Below, one piece after another: positions 56,151 to 64,000 of a DNA stretch of 64,000 nucleotides. Source of the DNA: Lutjanus erythropterus (Eukaryota > Chordata > Actinopteri > Lutjaniformes > Lutjanidae); NCBI GenBank assembly GCA_020091685.1, contig CM034604.1, positions 6,933,820 to 6,997,819 of the forward strand, in the 5' to 3' direction. The notes under the pieces are model-generated. The model was not told the DNA's origin, did not search any database, and saw only the letters and a program-made list of their open reading frames with translations. Numbering within the stretch: position 1 is the stretch's first letter; the number at the start of each line of letters is the position of its first letter. A program made the position numbers and the translations under genes.

Positions 56151-57420
56151 GTATTATAGTTGACCGATATAAACTCACTTCCTAGGAATAGTGACAACAT
56201 AATCTGAAATAAATCACAACCTAAGCATGTATATGCACACATGCTCATCATAGGTGTAATCTAGTACACATAGTACAACACCACTGGTAAACTGTGCTGT
56301 TTTACAACAATAACTAAATGATGATGAAGGTCTGGTAAGACAAAGATACAGTACTGCTGTCGCTGCCATTCTCCGAAGGTGATTAGTTGTTTTGGGAGTC
56401 ATTGGCAAATAACCCATTCTGTCATTTTAGGTATGAGGACATGTTGAACCTTCAGACAGTGAATGAGGGTAATTCCACAAATACTAAACTTTAATCCTTT
56501 AATCCTGTCTACAAAGCTCTGATTCATCGGTTGTGTTTCCAACTGGGAAAACAGCAGCCGGCGAGTACAACACCAGGCCCAGAATCACTGAAGAAAACAT
56601 GCGGTCAGTGATTTAGAGGTGTGGAACCAGACATCCTGGACAGATGATCTGACACACTTGTGACATGAGAATAAAATATACTTGATTCAACATGATCCAC
56701 ATTATGTGTAAAGTAACACTAAAAGCTAAAAGCTACAGTATATATGGAGAAAAACGATTTATGCTTTAGTGCCATTAATGTCCCAATAACTTCAGTTTAT
56801 AAGTTGCAGGTTGAATAAAATAACTGTAAACTGTGAAGCCAGCCTAAGACTTCTTCTATAACAGTTTGTCTTTTGGAGTTGGACAGTCTTTGACCTGATG
56901 GAAGAAACTGCAGCTCAGAGTTCTGACTGACCTGAAAGCCAAGCAGTTTAAATCCAAAGATAAGCACTGAGAAGCAGGTAAAGTGAAAAAGAAAACTCCT
57001 GAGGTGCCCTTGAAGAGTGAGTGGAAATTTTATCAGTCTACTTTTGCCATTCAAAATAGTGTAACATATGGTTTCAGATACCTCAGGGAGGAAAGTAACA
57101 GCATGGTGCAGGGCATTGCAGTTTGAGCAAGGGTGCCTCTCGACAGGAAGCACCCTTACTCATTAAAGATCATTAATTCATGTTTTTGCTGTTCCGGTCA
57201 TTAAAACTGAGCCCCAAGGGAAATAGTTTTCAGAGCATTAATGCAGATGTTAAGCCAACACGAAAGAAACTATTTATGAACAAAACAGAGTGAAGGTCAC
57301 AAACCACAGAGCCTGAAAATAAAAGGAATAGAAAATAACGTGTTAAAAAATATGTGCTGCCTTGTTTATTTTGTCACAGCATTTTAATTAATTAATTTTA
57401 ACTATCAACTCTTTATCAGT
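56151..57420. other. No gene recognised
   Basis: Non-coding AT-rich sequence. The minus-strand frame at 56797-57153 has no known motif. Confidence 0.45.
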
Positions 57421-57421
57421 A

Positions 57422-57464
<43 letters not shown>

Positions 57465-57492
57465 CATACACACACATATATATATATATATA
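57422..57492. repeat. Compound (TC)n-(TA)n microsatellite
   Basis: About 14 TC units are followed by two TA runs split by a short CATACACACACA segment. It is probably length-polymorphic. Confidence 0.95.
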
Positions 57493-57671
57493 AATTGTAT
57501 CTCTGAAAAAAAATCATCTTCCATCTTCATCTACTGTTTGCATTTTTGCAGCACTAACTGAGAAAGTCTGGGGAAGGAAATAAAATTAATTTGGGCATGT
57601 TAGAAGATTGGATTGTTGTCAAATATGGTGCTCAGACCCTTATTCATGATGATTAAACTGCAGCTGTTTTT

Positions 57672-58312
57672 CAGAGGTGGGACCAAGTCATTGTTTTGCA
57701 AGTCACAAGTCTCAAGTCCTTGCACTCAAGTCCCAAGTTGAATTTCCCAAGTCCTACACTTTGAGTTTTGAGTCCTGAACAAGTAATAATGTAACAGTGA
57801 GCTCCCAGCCTCGTTGATTTACAAAGTTACTTAGCTGTTAAGCTAACATTAGTGAAATATTAGCTAGCCAACCATGTTAATATTAGCCTCCACTTACTGT
57901 TCTTTGTACAATGTTAAAGTTGGCTGTCGTTTTGACCACCACTCAACGCAAACAAGACTTTTAACTGGTACTCAGTAACATAACATTAGTTCTTCGTCGT
58001 ACTCTCCTACAAGATTGTTGGGGAATCATGTGCCAACTTGCTGACAATGAATAGCATGAAGTTTAGCTGCTTCAGGAAATGGAAGAAAATCAACTGATTC
58101 ATGGATTCACACTTTCAATAACACGCTTTTTAACAAATACTTGATACCTTCCCCCAAGCCCATAGATCAAAAAGTCTAAGTTCAATTGAAGTCGTGAGTC
58201 TTGGTGTCCAAGTCTCAAGTCTAAAGTCATAAAATTTGTGACTCGAGTCCAAGCAATGCTTTTTTCTTCAATTGATAGATCAGCGAGTTGTCCGACGTGT
58301 ACCTACTTCTGA
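57672..58312. mobile_element. hAT-like repeat with AAGTCTCAAGTC interior
   Basis: The left edge TCAGAGGTGGGACCAAGTCA and the reverse complement of the right edge TCAGAAGTAGGTACACGTCG are degraded inverted counterparts. Next to each end lies CAAGTC-rich sequence (GCAAGTCACAAGTCTCAAGT at 57700, TGTCCAAGTCTCAAGTCT at 58206). No target duplication is readable. The interior (57800-58180) is non-coding. Confidence 0.6.
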
Positions 58313-60204
58313 TTTAGTATAAGCTAAAAAACAACAGATGTTAATCCCACAGTGCCATGAGATTAAATCAGAGGATCATCAAAGTAATTAAGACTCATCA
58401 TCTGGGTACCATGGACATCTGCTCTAAATTATTTCATGACAATCCCCTGAATAAAGGTTGGGATATTTCAGCCTGGACCAAAGTGGTAGCAGTTAACATT
58501 GCTATCCCTGGAGCCATGCTGCAACATGGCTAAAGTACCTCGTTCCTGCAGGGTACTTTTTTCTAATCTTTCATGCAGTGTGGCACAAAAAAACAGCCTG
58601 CATGCTCTCATGCTCCAGAAACTCTTCCATCAATAAATACAGGGTTAAGAAAAAGTGCGATTTGAGAGGCGCAGTGGGCCACCTGTACACATCCCTGTCC
58701 AAGGCCTGTGACCTTGTTTTCAGCATTGCTGAAGAACTATTTTTACTGTGACAGCTTTAGATGAATTTACATCACTGGCTGCATGATTATCCACAAGAAG
58801 CTGAACAGCAAACTACCTGATTTCAACTGAGACACAATGTACTGTAACTCTTAAATGGTGCTTTGAGACCTGGCATATTTTTTTTTTCCAGCTCACTGAC
58901 CTCAGTATTATTCATAAACCTGCGAGCTGCAAGGGCGATGGTGAACTCACCCCCTGCGTACGTGTCACCCCGCCCCCTGTTAGTGCCCACATACCTTCAA
59001 ACAATGTCCACAAATTGAATCCTGGACATCTGCAGCTTCCCTCTGATTGAGTTACTTTGTTTATTGCCTCTTATGAGTTTTCCCCTCAGCCTCCACAGCC
59101 GCTGTCAGCTTCCAGCAGGTGTAGCGCTGCGGCTGTCAAAGGTGTGAACTGCTGTGTGCGCATAGGTGAAAGTCACCGGTGTGTGTGTGATGTGGGCTGT
59201 GTGTACAACACCTCACGACTGCTGGGCGGTGGTGATAATAGTGTTTTGTGCCCGTGCCAGTGGCTCCTTTGCCAGCTGCGGCAAGCTAATAACCTTCAAT
59301 AACACTGACTTGCTTTGAGAGGAAGCACATCGTGCTACATCGGCCCTTTTCTCCATCTCTGTCTGCACTGCGTCCTTTGTCCTTGAGACACAGACTTTCT
59401 TCTTGATGTGTATTTGCAGGGAGGTTAAGCATGTGACAGCCAGCTTGGTAGGAAACACATAAAGACAGCATATACACATCTGCGGGAATGGCAAACATAA
59501 GCAAGGGTTACCATAGCAACAGTGGGAAGGACTGGTCGTGTTGAGATAGCACAGCAGCGTCTGGAGCTGAGCGTGCTCAAAGTCATCCGTCACTTTGTTG
59601 TCGGCAACACTCTGTAGGAGACTGTTTGTGTAGCATGGTGCCCATACGCACTGAATGTACAGTGTGTGATACAGGAGTATATAAGCTATGTGTATCAGAA
59701 ATTAATTAATATGGAATGACTTTGTGGAAGGACAAAGGATCCGTGTGGCCAGGAATAACACTGGATATTTTACTACTTTGTTTAATCACATCCAAAACTC
59801 CTGCAGTTCAATCTGACCTAACTCTCTGACACACTTTCATTCACAGTGCAGCAGATGATGAAACAAACTTGTAATTTCCTCATTTTATTTTTTTTTTAAT
59901 TGTTTCTCATGTTCCTGCCAACCTGTTTCCATTTCAAATGTATTGTAAATTTTAACCAAATTTTGATTATAAAAAACCATGTAGAAACCATGATGAAAAC
60001 ACGTTTTTTTCTGTTTGTTTCATGTATTAATGTGGGGAAGGTTGCATCAAATCTGTGCGGAGCGATCATGGATCATGATGGTATTTGTATAGCAGGTTTT
60101 TATTATACTAAATAAAGCACTTACATATAAACACACATATATATATTTTTTTTTCCAAAACTGCACCAAATATCCTGCATACATAGATGAGTTCTTTACT
60201 TGGT
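58313..60204. other. No gene recognised
   Basis: Non-coding sequence. A GC-richer patch lies at 58920-59000 and another at 59090-59300. The frames on the two strands at 59057-59593 have no recognisable motif. Confidence 0.4.
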
Positions 60205-60460
60205 TTCTTGAGTTCTGTGTTCTCGGGGCTTGCAATGTTCCTAGGGTCCTGTGTTCCCAAGGTGCTAAGTTTCTGAGGGCTCATCTTCCCAGGGTCCTAT
60301 GTTCCTACGGTCCTAAATTCCCAGAGTCCTTGTTTTCAAGGTCTTAAGTTTCCGATGTCCTATGTTCCTAGGGTTACAAGTTCCCAAGGTCCTATGTTCC
60401 CAAGGTCTTATGGTCCTAGGGTCTAAGTTCCCAAGGTCGCATGCTCCCATGATCCTATGC
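60205..60460. repeat. 16-bp minisatellite (ATGTTCCTAGGGTCCT type), about 15 units
   Basis: Degenerate units alternate ATGTTCCTAGGGTCCT and AAGTTCCCAAGGTCTT-like variants. An inverted segment of about 2.5 units follows at 60505-60545 (ACATAGGACCCTGG, GACCTAGGGAACATAG). Confidence 0.9.
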
Positions 60461-60549
60461 CAGCTCTACATAACACATAATGAGTAGTGGCTAGGGGTTA
60501 GCATAGAACATAGGACCCTGGAAATTTAAGACCTAGGGAACATAGACTC

Positions 60550-63500
60550 CCAGTTATAAGCCAGTATTATACAAGGCGATTTATTTATCATTTTCAAGAA
60601 GATTGCATAACGAGATTTTGATGTAGTCACTCTGTGTCCACAAGTCGTTGTTCTCCGCTGTCTAGATGTCATATGGTGATTACAGCTAAACAAATCACTT
60701 CACTTATTTTGCACTGTTATCCGGACAGACATGGAAAGTGCAATGGCATAACAGCCCGTGACTTCAACAGCGATGTGCTTCCTGTATGGCTAAGTCCAAA
60801 GGCACGTACCCTGTGAGCTGAATGCAAACACAGACTACAGTGATTGACTGTACCAGTGCCACAGCAGCAGGACTGTGCTAAACCACACTGAGCTGGAATC
60901 CCTGACGAGACGTTCACCGCTGTGCACTCATCTCTTCCTCCTGACATGTAGCTCAGTGTGATACATCTCACACATGGTTGTATAGTCAGTTTCTCTGCAA
61001 CTGGACAGGTTGATGTATACATTATTTACTGCTGGCCTGAAGGAAAGTGAGCACACTTAAAAAAAACATCCAAGTAAAACAAAAAATCCAGAATATATTT
61101 GTGTCTCTAATGTTTTGGTGTAATAATGCACTTTATACAACAGTTAGTTCTGACAGGATGAAAATGAGGTGTCTTGTACAGTAATGATTCAGGGCTTATT
61201 ACTGTGGGATCACTGTCACACACTTTTTAATTTGTTTAAGTACATAAAGTTCGATTAAATAACAGCTTTTGACCTGTTAATCACGCAAAATACCCGACCA
61301 CATACACAAACCAATCACACCAGATATGGAGTAACAGCGGCTGAAAAACATAAACTTACATTTTGTAAGAAAGCTGAAGCCTCAGTGAAGTTGTGGATCA
61401 CAGACTTAACTGATACACTCCACCTAGAGAGAATTAGGTTTGTCTTAAATCATAAACTACAGTAATTGTGAAAGATTTGGTCACCATTTATATCACACAC
61501 AAAATGAATATAAACTGAATAATTAGAAGTAGTACCGATGGGTGGGTTAGAAGGTTTTTTTTCCCCCTTTTCTTCTTTTTTGTCCCTTTATCCTCTAGTC
61601 TCATTCATTTCTCTCTTTCTTTCATATTATGGCATGTCTGTGAATATTGTAAAACCTGAATCGGTTTCTTATGCTGTAGGGAATTCTAGCCTTTTGCACA
61701 AATGCTTCCAATAAAAAAACCTCTGAAACAAATCGACCACCACGGAGTCCATTTAGAGGCGGACAGTGACCCACCTTTTCAGGTGGCCTCATTCCAGTTG
61801 TTTGGCTCCTTCTAGGGTGACTCTCAAAAAAATTAAACAGGGACATTCAGTCTCTTGAGAAGTTTGAGGTGAATACAGTCTTGAGGCAGTTATATGGATC
61901 TATCAAGACAACAAAGCTGAGGACCGCTACTGCGGCAAGGTATAGACCTACGCAAAGTAGCTAACAAGTTAACGTTGGTGTGCAGGGAAATGCTTGTGTT
62001 GCTTGACAACAGTCCAGGCCAGTGGCGGTATTATTTGTGTTGGTCGAGCCAAAGAAATTAGTTAAAAAACGAAGAAATCATAATCTGTTCAAGATCATGT
62101 AAAGCAACAATAAATGTATGTTCGGAGTTTGTCATACTACAGACACAAGTGTTATTAACCAACCAGCCACTGGAAAATAGCATTTTTTTCATGATTTTGA
62201 AACCTAATTTTATGATGTCTGTCTGTTAGCTGTCTCAGTGTCAAACACCATTATGACCTGAAATCATCTGAAACATGGACGCTCCATCTATTAGCTTTAT
62301 TTGACATGTACAGACATGTTTGAGCCACCAGAGCCAGAGGATGGTGACAGAATATATATTTTTTTTCCTTCTGGGCCAGGTTGTTGGAACTGAAGTGAGC
62401 TGAAGTGAACTGCTGAGTCACTAAGGGTACATTTGCAACTGATGGTTAAGGAGGGTGAGGGGAGGGGTAGGTGGCTGCATTCGTATGTCAGTTCATGGGG
62501 CTTATATAGCGTTGGGAGACCATGGTTTCGGCACATCACCAAGACACCGAAAAATCCTTAACACAGAAATTGTCAACAACACTTGTCTACGCCAAAATTC
62601 AGTACTACATAGTCTACATGTCTTTTCACATTTTCAGCAGCTATTTTCTAAGATGTATAATGTGTTTAGAGGAAAACTCCCCTTTTCCTTTCAACAGACT
62701 TTAACAAATGGTTCTTGTAAAACTGTTATATAAAAGCAACACCACTCTTGAGGTTGAGTTGCAACAGCACACCCTCTCGTGTGATATTACTTTAGTCACA
62801 CTCTTGTGGGCACAATACACAAGAGCTTCATCTAAATCATACAATGGAACTTTTCAAAGATGAAATAAGACCTCCTCCTACAAATGAAAATTTGGATTCA
62901 TAAGCAATAAATCACACCCTCACTTATTTTAATACAGTCAGGGGTTTTGCTGCTACAGCCTTACTTTGTCTGTTATCATCAGTGGCTTGTGATGGCTAAT
63001 GATAACAAATTTTGTATTGTATTTTGTGTAACTTGTGCTGCTGTCACATTATGATTTAGCATCCACCATTATTCAGTAGTGGAGCTGAAGAAAAAAAACA
63101 AAACAAAAACGATAAACTCACAAAATGTCAAGAAAGGAATTATTATTAAGCAAAAAGGAGCGAGAGGGAGGTCAGGCATCAGAGTCCTGGTCGGAGCTGT
63201 GTAAACCACCTCAGTACTGTATACCATGTCGTGAAGCTGATCTCCTTTCGGTGTCAGAAGCTGTGTGAGAGCGGCTGAGCCCGGTTTCATTGCCCACGCA
63301 CCCCTAGTACTCCGAGCTGCAGGTTTGGCCAGACTCAAGTCAGCTAAGAGCCATTAGCCACACGGCTACTGCCAAAGATAGTTACAGCAAAGAACATAGT
63401 GATGAGCAGTTAGTGGTTATTCTGGTGATTTGCTGCCCCCTGTTTTTTTGGAGTTACCTTTATCAGTTGTCTATATCTTACTCCTTTAAAGCTGCTGTAC

Positions 63501-63725
63501 TCAATATTTTGATATTAACAATTAACAAATGACTGTGCATGTAAAAGGGATCATTCATAGTAACAAACCCACAGATACTGCTCACCTGGCACTGCAGTTC
63601 ATCACTTCTACAGAGCATTTTGGTTTCCTTCAGCTCAGCGTTTTAGTTTAACAGTCCACAGTTTTACTGGTGGTGCCGGCTGCAGCAGGCAAACTAAAGA
63701 AAAAAGCTCAAAACCCACTGTACAC
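60550..63725. other. No gene recognised; T/C-rich and short A-rich tracts
   Basis: About 3.2 kb without recognised exons or complete elements. Low-complexity tracts lie at 61555-61590 and 63088-63110. Open frames up to 101 codons lack motifs. Confidence 0.45.
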
Positions 63726-63726
63726 T

Positions 63727-64000
63727 ATAGAGCTGCAACAGTTATTCAATTATTAATCAATTATTAAATTTTTCACCAAATATTTTGATAATCGATTAAT
63801 CATTTGGAGTCACTCTTTAATAAAAAATGTTCACATTCTCTGATTTCAGCTTCTCAAATGTGAATATTTTCAGGTTTCTTTAGTCCTCTTAGGACAGTAA
63901 ACTAAATATATTTATGTTTTGGATGTAAGACATTTGAGGATGACCTTGAGGCTTGTAAGTCATTTATTATTCACAAATCATTTCTGACATTTTAAGAACC
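63727..64000 (-). mobile_element. TAGAGCTGCAAC-type repeat, copy 3, cut by the window end
   Basis: The plus strand starts TATAGAGCTGCAACAGTTAT, then GATAATCGATTAATCATTTG, TCTGATTTCAGCTTCTCAAA, GTGAATATTTTCAGGTTTCT and GTAAGACATTTGAGGATG. It has the same orientation and block order as copy 2 at 53371-53656. Confidence 0.82.

Noticed and set aside
1..64000. Host protein-coding gene, tRNA, rRNA or bacterial-type operon
   Set aside because: Nothing met the standard: no conserved exon series with splice sites, no complete tRNA cloverleaf and no rRNA-like sequence. All recognisable coding homology is to transposases or retrotransposon proteins.
1..64000. LTR retrotransposon or endogenous retrovirus
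   Set aside because: I saw no pair of long direct repeats, no primer-binding site with polypurine tract, and no gag/pol-like frame. The only reverse transcriptase sequence is of the non-LTR RTE type.

Overview
This window looks like teleost fish nuclear DNA: about 64 kb of AT-rich, intron- or intergenic-type sequence. I found no host protein-coding exon, tRNA, rRNA, operon or CRISPR array that I can defend. The assignment to a ray-finned fish rests on the mobile-element load. There are three fragments of a Rex3-like (RTE clade) retrotransposon with GATG-rich tails, two broken Tc1-like transposases, an L1-type ORF1 relic, a hAT BED-finger relic, and many short non-autonomous DNA transposons of kinds common in teleosts. 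Poly-A and poly-T tracts, (TC)n/(TA)n and CTAT microsatellites and several minisatellites complete the picture.

Layout. 1-10 kb: a 13-bp minisatellite, copy A of a dispersed repeat (copy B is near 16 kb), a truncated Tc1-like transposase (3.87-4.65 kb), a Rex3-like 3' end (7.65-8.55 kb) and an inverted partial copy of a composite element carrying a 28-bp minisatellite. 10-23 kb: several dispersed repeats, the full composite element with a roughly 735-bp array of the 28-bp unit (18.2-19.1 kb), a 230-bp inverted-repeat MITE (20.3 kb), a TTAA-flanked MITE (21.4 kb) and a second Rex3-like tail (22.7 kb). 26-28.7 kb: a 1.97-kb DNA transposon with perfect 34-bp terminal inverted repeats, nine copies of a 14-bp motif and one open reverse-strand terminal exon, followed by a long foldback element. 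30-44 kb: an A-rich repeat, a third Rex3-like fragment on the minus strand, a MITE with a 55-56-bp internal tandem expansion, the L1 ORF1 relic, a 793-bp hAT element inserted in an older repeat with a perfect 8-bp target duplication, and two more MITEs. 44-64 kb: a Tc1 relic interrupted by a hAT BED-finger fragment, a 16-bp minisatellite, three copies of a TAGAGCTGCAAC-type repeat, a MITE nested inside a hAT-type MITE with both target duplications readable, a hAT-like repeat, and a 16-bp minisatellite with an inverted flank.

No genes act together here. What can be read is an insertion history: nested elements give relative ages, and several families show internal minisatellite growth or foldback structure. 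The best candidate for something undescribed is the 26,081-28,047 transposon. The low-repeat stretches (roughly 14.2-15.0, 41.5-41.8, 45.1-45.3 and 49.4-49.7 kb) are the places where conserved non-coding or regulatory DNA could lie, but sequence alone cannot show this.
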